Of a DNA stretch of 64,000 nucleotides, positions 29,630 to 40,935 are shown in pieces. Under the pieces are notes generated by a model. That model searched no databases. It saw nothing but the letters and a program-made list of their open reading frames with translations, and had not been told where the DNA came from. The stretch comes from Lumbricus terrestris (Eukaryota > Annelida > Clitellata > Crassiclitellata > Lumbricidae): NCBI GenBank assembly GCA_949752735.1, contig OX457040.1, positions 3,676,583 through 3,740,582 on the forward strand, read 5' to 3'. The translations under genes were made by a program, and so were the position numbers. How positions within the stretch are numbered: the first letter of the stretch is position 1; each line of letters begins with the position of its first letter.

Positions 29630-29807
29630 GCGCCCCTTCAGGTTTCGCTACTTAGAGGCGCTCCCTAATACAGCGCAGACACATGTATCGGAGTTTCACG
29701 CTGAAACGCTCAAGAAATTGCGAGTGAATGATTTGGTCAAGATGGCTTGAGGTGGATTCGAACCTGCAACGGCAACGAACATACCGACTGCACTACCGCG
29801 ACACACA
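29630..29807 (-). repeat. tRNA-derived SINE, family A
   Basis: Reverse copy: TATATAGCGCCCCTTCAGG tail at the left, minus-strand B box near 29756 (GGTTCGAATCC), and a damaged head. The tail here reads TATATAAATGGATAAATAAA, closer to the LINE tail than the other copies. Confidence 0.82.
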
Positions 29808-30130
29808 ATTGACATTGCCAGATCAAGGCCTAGAGATAGGGGTGGCAACGCTAGTTATCTTTGTTAGTACTAAATAGCTAGTAGATCATTATCTTCTGGT
29901 GTTCTTAAGATAATTTGCAATCGCCAAGATATGAATAATCTCTTGTGGAGACAATCCCAATAATGCACAGCATCGTCGTTAACCAATAATAATATCTAAC
30001 GGTTAACCAATATGCCTGTCGCATGGCAATCCATAGATGTAGCTAAACACCGGGAAATACGTTGAAAATTGTGTATATTTAACTGTCGACGTCAACGATC
30101 GCAAGATGTCATTTAATTAATAAAAAAAAC

Positions 30131-30222
30131 GCTCTTAAGTGCTGTAATACGCCGAGCAAATGTCTGTCCAGTGTAACGGCCTCTGTTGTCATAGACCCTG
30201 GTGAAATGGGCTCCATCCATCG
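30131..30222 (+). repeat. Family E short repeat
   Basis: GCTCTTAAGTGCTGTAATAC to GGGCTCCATCCATC, next to a GCAAGATGTC sequence present on both sides (30106 and 30223), a possible partial target duplication. Confidence 0.8.
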
Positions 30223-30595
30223 CAAGATGTCGCTATAAATAAGATCTAAAATTGAAGAGTCATTTACACACCTTTTTAAAGTATTCTAGTTACAATATAA
30301 TACATGTACTTGTCGATAAGCACGGGTGATAATTCAGGAGGACATCGTACTAATACAGACTAGAGATATCGAGTGGCCTCAAGACATAGTCATGAATAGG
30401 CAAATGAAAATATTATAGTGTTACTACTGCTGCTTCGCTGGAATCTCTGACAACACCGGTAGCTCCAGTCACAAGCTTGAACAAAGGAGGATGCCCAAAA
30501 GTTGATGACTATCTTACAAACTATATTGATTATGTACGGTTATGTTGACTACAGTTCTTCTTCTCTTCTTTCCCTAAAGGCTAGAATTAAGATTC

Positions 30596-30735
30596 TAGGA
30601 CGATTGATCACCGGACGGTTGATCACCGGACGGTTGATCACCGGACGATTGATCACCGGACGATTGATCACCGGACGATTGATCACCGGACGATTGATCA
30701 CCGGACGATTGATCACCGGACGATTGATCACCGGT
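30596..30735. repeat. 15-bp minisatellite, 9 copies
   Basis: Unit CGGACGATTGATCAC; units 2 and 3 have GGTT for GATT. Each unit contains the palindrome TGATCA. No spacers, so it is not a CRISPR array; the peptide repeat across it is an artefact. Confidence 0.95.
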
Positions 30736-31792
30736 CTAGTGGTCACTACAATTTATTTACTGAGGATGAAAGAAAAATGTCGTAATTACCGCTAGTAAAG
30801 ATAAACATCGTCGGCTTCTGTTAATTCTTAAATATACACACAGCAAATAGCACATCAGAATAAGCACGCATCTGTTTATCTGATAAGTAACCAGTTTAAT
30901 AACGCTTGCCGTTTCAGTATATTTTCACATTTCACTTCTTACAATTTCATTACAAATTAAATACATTATGTGGTAGATTGGGTCTGTCATATCATTTTAT
31001 ATAAATGTTTATCTTTACGAGAACCTTTAAAGCTAATGGGGGCTTCTTTAAACATCGGGCGCAGAAAATGTGATTCAATAAGAAATTTATAATTATTATA
31101 AATTGATAATAATAGTAGAATGTAATCCCTGAGTATGATAATGCATACAAGGAATGCACGACCTCCTATTAAAGTCAACCTTTCCTTCCCACTGCCACAC
31201 ATTAAATATTCCTTGCCTCCCCTCCCGTTCTCTTCTCCCCATTTTTTCCCACGCTCTTTTTGATCCTCTTCATCCTCTCCCCTTCCTACCTACGCTATTC
31301 AAATCTTCGCGAAAATATTGCGACGCTTGAAATTAGAATGAAATAGAAGTAGGACATAATTATAGACACCTTTAATACAGTGGCAACGTTGAGTTAAGTA
31401 GCCGCAGAACGGACAAAACGTTGAAAATAATGACGAGTCTCGTAATCCATGTTTTTAGGTGAAAATTGCAATAGGAAAAAGGATGAAGTGAAGAAGTCCG
31501 GTTCGCTCTGAAATACGGTCATGGATAATAATTATGAAGTCTAAACGACTTCGTTTCTTAGGTTCGTGATAATTATTATTATTAGGACGATGACCGCCAA
31601 AAAATACCGCTGGTCGACTGAAACGTGTACCGCAATCAAGAAGCATTATTAATTTCATAACGGACTGGTCAATTTATCTGGAATAAATCCTCATAATTTA
31701 TTAACCCATTAGTGCCTGGTTTTTCAAAATCATATTTATTCACTTTTAATTTGTTGCATATGCAGAATAAGTATAAGGAAAAATATTAAATC
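30736..31792. other. No gene seen
   Basis: Non-coding, with one ACACCTTTAATACAG signature near 31366. Confidence 0.5.
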
Positions 31793-31912
31793 AGTCAGTC
31801 AATCTCTCAATCAGTCAGTCAGTCAGTCAGTCAGTCAGTCAGTCAGTCAGTCAGTCAGTCAGTCAGTCAATCAGTCAGTCAGTCAGTCGGTCGGTCAATC
31901 AATCAATCGCGC
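31793..31912. repeat. (CAGT)n microsatellite
   Basis: About 25 CAGT/TCAG units degrading to CGGT and CAAT at the right edge. Confidence 0.95.
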
Positions 31913-32187
31913 AAAGACTAAAAAAAGATTATCAGATGATTAAAGCGCAAGAGGAAAAGCCTACGTGCAGACAAATTTCACGTAGACCTATTTCTCACAC
32001 AAAACCTACGTAATATTATTCTCAACGCAAAGCCAGTCTGGATTTTCTGGCCGTTTTCAAGGTCGGATCTGACCTTTTTGAAAATTCAGAGTGGCCTCTC
32101 TGGCTCTAATTAAATCTTATTTCGTAATGATACATCATCATCGCTAAATTGCAAATAACAAACCAATATAAAATTCCTTAAAACGCT

Positions 32188-32375
32188 TTCTGCTCCAATG
32201 TAAAAAGAGCAGTAACCTCCTCAGCTGGCTATGAGGTTGCCATCGACAAGAAGCGTCAGAGACTTCATTTTCTTAGCCTCGGCATAGTTATGAGGACAGG
32301 TGACCAGTCCACTGACCTGTCTCCCACCGACAGCTGCGTAGGTCAACGCTTTCATCAGTTGATTATGAATCTGTG
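32188..32375 (-). repeat. Family C SINE-like repeat, partial
   Basis: TGCTCCAATGTAAAAAGAGC, AGAGACTTCATTTTCTTAGC and AGGTCAACGCTTTCATCA: the tail half only, without the B-box end. Confidence 0.6.
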
Positions 32376-32828
32376 ACAGCCTGACTCAGAAATGCTTCAT
32401 TGCCGGAATGCCACGCAAATAAACATGTTTAGTTTCTCCATTGACATTGTTACATTACCCCACAAAACACTTCCAACCCTGCGTCTAAGAAAATACTCAC
32501 TGGAAGCTCTATCTGGAACAAAAAGCGTGACTAAAGCACCTTTGTTAAGATATCTTCTGACGCCATAATAGGCACAGATTGCACATGGTTCTTAGGTCAA
32601 CTCTTGGTAGACTACACAACTGGTATAATTGTAATCGACAACAGATTGACGCAATCACACAGAGATAAATCTGCTGTGCTCGACTCCGCAACTATCCGAA
32701 CTCTCGTGATGCCAGTCACAAGAGAATACAAAACAGAAGGGCTTCTCTAATTAGTCAACTTTAAAAATAATACATCATCGTTAACAGCAATTAACCAGCC
32801 AATATACAATCCATTCAAACGCTCTCTC

Positions 32829-33126
32829 TGCTCCGGTGTAAGAAGTGAAGCAGCGCCTTAGGCTTGCCCTGTGGTTGCCATGGAAATGAAGCATCATAGA
32901 GTTCGTTCTCTTAGCCTCGCAAATGAGGTCATGTGACCAGTCCTCTCGCCCGAATCCCACCGACAGTGTAAGTTATTGCTATCATCATACCTGAGTTGAC
33001 TTAAGAATGCAGAATGTGGAGCAGAAATATTTGAACCAAATATCTGCCTAGCATTGGATTTGAACCCATGACCTCTCGAATGACAGTCAATAAGATATTT
33101 CGCAACTGTCTGGCTACGATGTAAAC
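32829..33126 (-). repeat. tRNA-headed SINE-like repeat, family C
   Basis: Minus-strand B box near 33060 (GGTCATGGGTTCAAATCC) and a head ending at GTAAACTG; tail with GAGTTCGTTCTCTTAGCCTC. The best copies are here and at 50.0 kb. Confidence 0.7.
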
Positions 33127-33580
33127 TGTATATGAATTTCCTCTAATTGACTTCAACCATTTTAGATGCCGCAAGATGTCGTTAAGCCATTGGCAGACGT
33201 TGCTGCAATAAATCCAATCAGTGTTAAATGCGGTCGAGGTCAATTGCATTAAGAACCGCAAGATGCCGCGAAGCAACAGCGGATTATTCGCTGTTTGGAA
33301 GTAAACGTAATCGGTACTGTTGACTGTGAGATGCCCGTTTAACGTTATAGCAAAAGTAAAATTGAACACCTTTAATAAAAGCAATAGAATGTTATAACAT
33401 TAATTTATTATTGAAAATCTAGAATTAATTCTGATATTGCTCTGGTGGTTGAGTCAGTGATTGATCTACAAATATTAATAACTCGGTTGGACGAGGGTAG
33501 CCGAAAATTAATCAGGAATTTTTGACAAGGATAAAAATAAGCACCTCTAATAAGAAGTCTCAAAAACCTATAAATTCCAC

Positions 33581-33800
33581 AAAAACTGGTCTAGTACCTT
33601 GCTCTTAAGTGCTGTAATACGCCGAGCAAATTTCTGCCCAGGGTAACGACCTCTGTTGTCATAGACCCTGGTCAAATCGGATCCATCCACCCATAAAACG
33701 CAAGCTCTCAAGTGCTGTAATACGCCGAGCAAATTTCTGTCCAGGGTAACGGCCTCTGTTGTCATAGACCCTGGTCAAATCGGATCCATCCATCCCATAA
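33581..33800 (+). repeat. Two family E repeats in tandem
   Basis: Copies from about 33581 and 33697, each ending GGATCCATCC. The first has the fullest head in the window, AAACTGGTCTAGTACCTTGC, in which TGGTCTAGTACC resembles a tRNA A box; GGTCAAATC near the end resembles a B box. The inner CCAGGGT...ACCCTGG can pair as a hairpin. Absent from the partner block near 50.76 kb, so they arrived after that duplication. Confidence 0.88.
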
Positions 33801-33939
33801 AACGATGTGTGTTCAAACATTGCAACTTCAGACATTTGTCAATAAATTTATTGTCGCAAACTTTCGTTTGTGACCTATTTAACTTAGGGGTCTATGGAAT
33901 GAAATAATTATTTATAGACCTTACAACAGAGACAAACTG

Positions 33940-34144
33940 CATTTCAAGCATCGATAATACAAATATTGATGTTAATGACGCAGCTGTTGATGCCGAAATA
34001 GCTGTAGATGCAAGCAATGTTTCCGCAAGCGGTATTGATGCAAACGATGATACTAATGCGGTGCATAAATGCGACGATGAAGACGATGTTTTGACGAATG
34101 AAAATCATGGAACGAATTTGATGGTCGTTACCGGTAATTTTTAA
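33940..34144 (+). pseudogene. Decayed acidic coding relic (unknown)
   Basis: A frame of about 60 codons reads NIDVNDAAVDAEIAVDASN and then VHKCDDEDDVLTNE before a stop. The counterpart at 50945-51165 keeps the CDDEVDVLMNE part but has a frameshift. Conservation of a mostly acidic frame in both copies suggests it was once part of a gene in the repeat. Family unknown. Confidence 0.4.
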
Positions 34145-34835
34145 TGTAATAAAAGAGTGGTTTTCATTGAGGGTTAGAAATAATGTGCTAGAAATATTGA
34201 TCGAAATCCAATTGTTGAAGTTGTCGCAAATAACGTTGCAAGCATAAGAATCAGTAAAATTGTTGCTGACAATTGTCATGATCGTGGTCGGGATGCATTA
34301 GTTGTCAATCCAGCAGCAGATATTGAGAAATTGCCAACAGGCCTAGAATCTATGCAAAAATCACATCAAAGTCAAACGTGTTGTTACGCACAAAACGCTT
34401 GCAGTGGCGAAATCTTCATACAGGAACTTTCCAACTACATTTTCCAGGAATAATCTAGAACGAAAACACTATTTTTTCGGATAAAACAGAAAACATTTTC
34501 AATGAAAATATTGACAAGAACACTTCATCTGAAAAGTGGAAAACGGTAATTGATTATTTCTCCAAAAAACCCAACATATCAGCTCAAAAGGAGATATGCC
34601 AACTTGCCAAGTGCTTGGTGATGAAGTGGAGCGACTACAAATGACAGGTGAAGGACTGCAAATTCTACTGTTTGTTTTGTTTTTCGAAGGCGATTTTTCC
34701 GATGACCTTTCTTAGTCATCGATTTTCTGATGACCGATTTTTAGGTGATTTTTATTTTTATGTGAGCGCGATTATCCTGTGCTGTTTTCCTATGAGAAAT
34801 AGTGTTTTATAGCCCTTATTTTTTACTCTTTGTCG

Positions 34836-35044
34836 TGGGGCGCGGTGGTGTAGCGTGTATGTTCGCAGCCTTGCAGCTGAAAGTTGCATGTTCGAATTCA
34901 CCTCAATGGACAAGTCCTTCATTCGCAATTGCTCAGCGCTTCGGCGTGAAACTCTGATACAGTGTCCGCTCTGTAGTCTGTAATCGGGAGCGCTTCTGAG
35001 TAGAGAGCTCGAAGGGGCGTTACAGCAAGTGCACATACAAACAT
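34836..35044 (+). repeat. tRNA-derived SINE, family A
   Basis: Head GGGGCGCGGTGGTGTAGCG, B-box region ATGTTCGAATTCACC, tail GAGCGCTTCTGAGTAGAG and AAGTGCACATACAAAC. Sits at the same place in both duplicated blocks. Confidence 0.88.
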
Positions 35045-35317
35045 AGTTAAGTGCACGCTGTATACCCGGTATACCCGTGTATACCCTCGTGCACAGTCCT
35101 GCAATCCACACACTAGCATTGTAACAATTCATCGATGAATCTCAAATTCCAGCACATGTCATTGCATGTTGGTGGTCAATTCTGCAAAACTTGGCTTTAG
35201 GGGTTGCAACAATTTGCAACTCAAAGCGTTTTGACCATCCCACAATTGCTTTGCAGATACCCCACCATTTGCCGGAAATGTAGTAGATTGCACAAGTAAT
35301 TTAAATTAATTAATTAA

Positions 35318-36840
35318 TCTACTCAACTCATACTAGTTCGCCGTATTGATTCACTTTCTCATGATTTGCACCTGTGGATGTATTCAAATCGCCTTTCACT
35401 CAATTCCAACAAAACTCAACTCATCTGGCTTGGCACTCCCCAGCAAATTAAAAAAATTGACTTTTTGCTGCTATCTCACACCTTTCCTCAATTTACATTT
35501 TCAACTTCTGTTCGTGACCTAGGTGTCACTCTTGACTGCTCGCTGACATTCTCAACACATGTAACCAACCTTACGCGCTCCTCTTACTTTCACCTCCGTC
35601 GTCTCAGGTCCATTCGCAGATCTGTCTCCCTTTCAACTATGACATCAATAGTCCATGCATTTGTCTGTTCCAGAATTGATTACTGTAACTCCCTTCTTAT
35701 TGGTCTTCCAAAGGTCCGCCTATCTCCCATTCAATCTGTCCTTAATGCTGCTGTTCGATTAATTGCGCGCCTTCCTAAGTACTCCCATAATTATATCCTC
35801 GTTTATGATTAACCAACTACACTGGCTTCCTCTCTCTGCCCGCATACAATATAAAGTCCTTTCTCTGGTACTCAAATCCGAACTGGGTCTTGCACCGATG
35901 TATCTCAGTGATCTCATTCGTTCTCCTCTATCAGCATCTTCTCATCGACCTCTCCGTTCTCTGGACAGGGCTGACTTGTTTGTTCCACGAGCTAGGACCA
36001 CTATTGCTCAAACTCGATCCTTCACCATCATTGGGCCCTCCTTGTGGAATTCTCTTCCCTCCACTCTGCGTGGGACTCTACTTTCAGGATCGTTATCTAC
36101 ATCTCTCTCTCTTCTTAACCCTTTGGAGTTGAGGTGACCATTTGTAACGCCAGAGGTGAGGTGGGGTCTGACAAACCCCAATACATATTTTTATTTTCAA
36201 GCCGCGATATCAAATAGAAAATACTAAGTTGAGTTAAACTATTCTTCTATTATCAATAATCAACTAAACAGACGATTACCACGAACAAATATCTGTTTTC
36301 AATCCTTATTAGATGGCCAGAATGTGGACCATCCAATGTGTACTTAACCCATGCAAGTTTGGGTCCTCATGTGCAACATTATCAAGTGCACGAATAATCA
36401 TAATATATATATTTTTAATACAACATAAAATGTTTTAGCCATCATTGTCGTCAGCCTTCTCAATGCGAACACAGAATTGACGTGTTCAAGGCACACTCGC
36501 ATTGCAAATCATGGCTCATAAAATCAACATGTATAATTTTTTTCTACGAAAAAATGCAATTTCCTTTAAATATGCAACAAAATAAAAAAAACTGTTCGTT
36601 CAAATTACCTGAAATTGTGGTAAAGTGTCCGTATTTCATATTTACAAAGGTAGAAAAAACAAATTAGAACTGGCTCCATGTTTTCCGCTAAAAATTTAAA
36701 GTAGAATGCCTCTGGGGTGTGTCACACCCCACCTCACCTCCAACGGGTTAAGACCTATTTTTTCTGTAGGGGTTATCGCACTGGGAGCGCTACTGAATGG
36801 CTTTGGTTGTGAACGACGCTATATAAATTACTAATTACTA
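35318..36840 (+). mobile_element. CR1/L2-like LINE 3' fragment, interrupted at 36115
   Basis: Frame 35366-35812 reads SLNSNKTQLIWLGTPQQ, VRDLGVTLDCSLTFSTHV, SRIDYCNSLLIGLP and VLNAAVRLIARLPK, the region just after the reverse transcriptase of CR1/L2-type ORF2. One frameshift near 35790 continues into LHWLPLSARIQYKVL and IGPSLWNSLPSTLRG (35763-36137). The coding end is split by the TTAA element at 36119 and resumes with GACCTATTTTTTCTGTAGG and the tail GCGCTATATAAATTACTAAT. The partner sites at 52.34 and 8.58 kb lack it. AATTTAA-type text on both sides is a likely target duplication. Confidence 0.85.
36115..36751. mobile_element. piggyBac-type element (629 bp) with TTAA duplication
   Basis: Element 36119-36747 flanked by TTAA on each side. 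Ends are inverted: CCCTTTGGAGTTGAGGTG on the left, CCCGTTGGAGGTGAGGTG read inward from the right, plus a second inner pair around GAGGTGAGGTGGGG. CCC-starting TIRs with TTAA targets define piggyBac-type insertion. No transposase frame: a non-autonomous copy nested in the LINE. Confidence 0.87.
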
Positions 36841-36869
36841 ATTACATTAATTTAATTACGGAACAAGAC

Positions 36870-37240
36870 ATTCTTTAGATGTGCAAGTTAATGACCTATT
36901 CAAGAGTCGTGCTCTTAAAAGACCGGTGACAACGTTTAGAAGGTGTCTAAATGGTTCGACCTGGCCATAGTACGGTTAAAGATTTAAACATAAAAATCTG
37001 ATTCTTCGGAAAAATGCATAAAACAACTAATGAAACGATGACCCGAACAGTTTTATCTGACACCGAACCCTGTTTTGTTGAGTTTGCCGGTTAGAGAGGC
37101 GGAAATATGATCTCCTGTCGATCGTGCTACCTGGGTCAAACTGCCCGTGACATGCACAGGTGAAATCGATGGGAAGGAACGAGACCACTGGGAATCGCTG
37201 CATACGCTGACCAAGCAATGTGAATAAAGAAATAGGGACA
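36870..37240 (+). repeat. Duplicated block P3 (partner 52350-52830)
   Basis: TAATGACCTATTCAAGAGTC, GACAACGTTTAGAAGGTGTC, and GAGTTTGCCGGTTAGAGAGG with TGGGTCAAACTGCCCGTGAC. It is continuous with block P1 in the partner. A third version of the last part is at 39.98-40.15 kb. Confidence 0.82.
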
Positions 37241-37535
37241 TGCAAGTCAGTGGCGTAACAACTGAGCCGGGGGCCCGTGGACATTCTCAGCTTGGGGGCC
37301 CCCTATCCATTAACGAGACTAAACAGTGAAAACAATTAGATGGCTATTTTAAAACAAGAGCGCCATTATAATCTGACGTAATTTTGGTAGCGCAATAGTA
37401 TAGGCTATAGGTCTACTGGTGAGTTTTCATAAAGTTTTTCGCTTTATGAATGTCAGTATTCAACGCTGTCATCAATAATCCATTGTTAAGACACATTAAT
37501 GGTTCAATGCAAAACAAGAAAACGGTTCCACGACA

Positions 37536-38170
37536 ACTGGTCTACAGACATCTTGTCTAACGACAACAGTTACTGGTCTACAGACAACTGGTCTAACGAC
37601 AACTGGTCTACAGACAACTCGTACTATTGATGAAAGAGAAACTGGATTTATAAAAAAACGTTAAATGGTTTTCTAGCTTAAATGGAAGCTGAATTGGTGA
37701 CTTTCACTCATGTAGGCTAGGCTATTTCAACGTGTATCCAGCTTCTATTTTAGATTTAAAAATGCCTTCATCCAGCTTCCATTTCTCGTTCGCTATTTTC
37801 GTCAAATCAACTTCGATTTCAGATATAAAAAATACCTTCATCCAGTTTCCATCTCTTAAGCTTTTTTATCAATCCGGCTTCTATTTTAGGCCTAGATATA
37901 AAATTGATACCTTTATCCAGCCTCTATTTCTCATGCGTTATTTTAGTCAATCCAGCTTATATTTAACCTGTAAAAGAACCTTCATCCAGCTTCCATTTCT
38001 CTTGCGTTTTTTTGATCAATCCAGCCTCCATTTCAGCTGTACAAAACTTTCATCCAGCTTCCACTTCTCAAGCGCTGAACCAGTCTGTAGCCTAGACCAG
38101 TTGTTAGACCAGTTGTCTTTAGACCAGTTGTCGTTAGACGAGTTGTCTGTAGACCAGTCTGTTGTCATGA
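37536..38170. repeat. Mirrored ACAACTGGTCTA arrays around a 70-bp tandem repeat
   Basis: Left array 37536-37622 repeats ACAACTGGTCTACAG; right array 38085-38170 repeats its reverse complement, TAGACCAGTTGT. Between, 37728-38072 is a tandem repeat with TTCATCCAGCTTCCATTTCT at 37767, 37837, 37911, 37981 and 38049 (68-74 bp steps). The 163-codon frame across it is an artefact. Confidence 0.9.
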
Positions 38171-38514
38171 CACCCATACAAAGGTTCATAGTAATGTATA
38201 CTCACTGGGGTCTGTTACAGTAGTTCTTCGTAGAATTACTTCGTGAATTTGGCTATTCTGGCCTTAGGGGGCCTACTGTTCGCAAACACAGCAGCCTCAA
38301 TTTTTCGATTTCCTCATGCAGCTCGCTTCTGACTGCCCCAAGTTCAGAACTGTACGTGCTTTTCATATGCCATTCATCTTATATGATGATTATTTTCGTT
38401 TATGCACCGCAATAGTGATAATCCAGATAAATATAAATGAATGACTGTTATTATGAGCGCGAAGGAATGAACACTGCAATGCGCCGTGTGTATCAGTCAC
38501 TTGAACACTTGGCT

Positions 38515-38665
38515 CGTTTAGACACACTGACAGAGACAGAGACAAAGACAGGTACACACAATGCACACACAGAGAGTGAGAGACAGATAGACAGACAGCT
38601 AGACCCTCTCTCTCTCTCTTTCTCTCTGTCTGACAGACAGAGAGACAGACAGATAGACATGCACA
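38515..38665. repeat. (CAGA)n / (CT)n simple repeat
   Basis: AGACAGACAGAGAGACAGAC and TCTCTCTCTC tracts inside the hAT element. Confidence 0.9.
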
Positions 38666-39101
38666 CACAGCCAGCTGGAATTAGAGGGAGCGGAAAACGA
38701 AAGCAGATACCATTTCAAGCATCATTCCTTAACGCTGTGTCGGGCACTCGGATGACCTCCGTGAATGAACGTATACCCTAACCGAGGACCCCTCGCCCTA
38801 ACCGTGGACCCGCCCCTAACATACAACTAAGTGTTGATGTCTACTACGGGTCAGATGCTCTCACATCCGATGACCCATACAGTCCCGACAGACACGACAC
38901 ATTCGACACTTGCGTATCATTTATCATATCCGTCGGTCGTATCCAGGCTAGGCCTAGACTCTACAAACTGAAACTAACTATAAAACGGAAAAACTCCGAA
39001 AAAGTACATGACACTTTTTTACTTAATAAGCTTGGGGGCCCTTTGGGTCTCGGGGGCCCGTGGATTTTGTCCACCTTCGTTATATGGTTGTTACGCCACT
39101 G

Positions 39102-40480
39102 ATGCAAGTCAATAATCTTTCTTTTAAAAGCGTCATTTATACACCTTTTTAAAGAAGTATCATTGTACTATAATAGGCTTTGACGGAGCATCGCGTCATT
39201 TTTGAACGGATGCTGATATCAGATGTCTTGCCCGCAAGTCAATCATTTAAGTTTTTGGTTCATCATCTTAAGCAATAATGAGCTTATAAATAGTCAAGTC
39301 GTCTAGCAACGTGTAGATTTTCGGAGTAGCTAAACACCTGAAACTACCTTACAACTTCGCTTAAATAGACTATCGAAGTGAGCGACCGCAAGATGTCTCT
39401 AAAAACTGAATCCGAGCTTAATTAAAAGCGTCATTTAGACACCTTTTTAAAGAAGTAAAGTTGTGCTATAATAAGCGCTGACAGAGCATCGCGTCATTTC
39501 TAGAAGGAAGGTTGACACCACATAATTATGTGGATTTATTTATTTATTTATTCATTTCAGGTATTTATATAGCGCCTCTTCAAGAAACCTACTCAGAGGC
39601 GCTCTCTGCGCTAACTAGCCGAAGTTATGTTAAGTGTCATAGCAACAAGAAAATTTCATCAATTAGCAATAAGTCACAGTGAGCCGGAAACAGTCATCAG
39701 TGGCGATACATCGCAGACACGTAGAATCATCCAACGGAATCCCGTCAACAGCTTTCAGATGGTGTGAATGTTCAGAGTCTCTGGTACAGGTTGCGTCAAT
39801 AGAGATGAGCGGCGACCGGTGACAGTTCTTGCAAACTCGAAACGCTAACGAAACTGAAGTGGAGCGAATACAATTGGCAGGTGAAAGAATGCAAATTCTA
39901 GTTTGTTGTTTGTTTTTTAGCCGCCGAGTATAATTCTGGTGACCTTTTTTTAGTCATCGATGAAGATGTGAAGCGAAGTGCCGGTCCCTGTTTCATGGAG
40001 TTTGCCGGTTAGAGAGGCGGGAATAGGATCTCTTGTCTATCATGCTACTTGGGTCAAACTGATCGTGACATGTAAAGGTGCTTTCGAGGCAAGGAACGGA
40101 CCACTGGGAGGCCAGAATCGCTGCACACGTCGACCAAGCAATGTGAATAAACAAATAGGGTCATGCATGTCAATAATCTATTTTTTGGTTAATCATCGTT
40201 GAGCAATAATGAACTAATAAACAGTCAAGTCGTCTAGCAACTTGTAGAGTTTAGGCGTAGCTAAACACCTGAAACTACGTTACAACTTCGCTTTAATAAA
40301 ATATCAAAGTGGTCGACCGCAAGTTGTCTCTAAAAACTGAATCTGAGCTTAATTAAAAGCGTCATTTATACACCTTTTTAAAGAAGTATCATCGTAATAG
40401 AATAGGCGTTGACGGAGCATCGCGTGATTATTGAAGGGATGCTCATATCAGATGTCTCGCCCGCTCGAAACTCATCTACC
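39102..40480 (+). repeat. Local duplication: 39.12-39.51 repeated at 40.17-40.46 kb
   Basis: Both contain AGTCAAGTCGTCTAGCAAC, GCTAAACACCTGAAACTAC, TTAATTAAAAGCGTCATTTA and CACCTTTTTAAAGAAGTA. The later copy also preserves the empty site for the hAT element. Between lies a further P3-like stretch (39.92-40.17 kb). Confidence 0.85.
39538..39608 (-). mobile_element. CR1/L2-like LINE extreme 3' end
   Basis: TATATAGCGCCTCTTCAAG and CTCAGAGGCGCTC preceded by (TTTA)n: only the tail block, with no coding sequence. Confidence 0.7.
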
Positions 40481-40494
40481 CTGATAATCGTAAT

Positions 40495-40935
40495 CGTGCA
40501 TTTATATAGCGCCACTTCAAGAGAACTCCTCAGAGGCTCACCCGACCTGACACCAAACCACAATCAAAAAGAATGGTTTTCAAACGCTTGCGGAAAAGGA
40601 GCACAGAAGGACTAAGAAGTTCATTACGAAGAGTATTAGGTGACTTATTCCAGACATCTATTGCAAAGCTTTTATGCAACACTGTTGAAGTTCGTATCAT
40701 AGGGACAACCAGGTTACCATGCGTAGCAGAGCGAAGGAATCTACGGCCTGGAATAGATAGCACAGGTACACAGGGTTCCATAAGATAGATCGGAGCTAGG
40801 CAATCTCGCATGGACATTAGAATCTTAGACTCAATACGTTTTTGCATAGGCAACCAGTGCAGTTCTTCCCGTATAAAACTTGATATATACCCAAAAAAAT
40901 TTATTCCACCAATCAGGCGCGCCGCAGCATTAACC
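40495..40935 (-). mobile_element. CR1/L2-like LINE 3' fragment
   Basis: Minus-strand frame with NAAARLIGGINFF upstream, then LHWLPMQKRIESKIL and LHKSFAIDVWNKSPNTLRNE (to 40530), followed by the tail TATATAGCGCCACTTCAAG. Its 5' side stops at TTAACCCTCGGGCTACC (40931), which may be another TTAA insertion point. A different subfamily from the 35-kb copy, closest to the one at 58.0 kb. Confidence 0.78.

Larger units (their letters stand above)
32520..35315 (+). repeat. Duplicated block P1 (partner 49725-52340)
   Basis: The two segments run in the same order over about 2.7 kb: TGACGCCATAATAGGCACAG type start, a family C repeat, GCCGCAAGATGTCGTTAAGC, AATAAACGTAATCG, a decayed acidic frame, GGAGATATGCCAACTTGC and a SINE A. 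They differ by many substitutions and by a family E dimer present only here. Confidence 0.85.
37240..39109. mobile_element. hAT-type element (1854 bp) with 8-bp target duplication
   Basis: Element 37248-39101; flanks ATGCAAGT at 37240-37247 and 39102-39109. TIRs CAGTGGCGTAACAAC are perfect over 15 bp. GGGGGCCCGTGGA follows on both sides. Paralogous text at 40145-40180 (AATAGGGTCATGCATGTCAA) shows the unfilled site. The interior has no transposase; instead it has mirrored short arrays and a ~70-bp tandem repeat. A non-autonomous hAT. Confidence 0.93.

Noticed and set aside
30596..30735. CRISPR-like array
   Set aside because: Units are contiguous with no unique spacers, and the genome is eukaryotic.
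37732..38223. 163-codon Phe/Ser-rich frame
   Set aside because: It spans the 70-bp tandem repeat of the hAT element; no domain and no promoter context.
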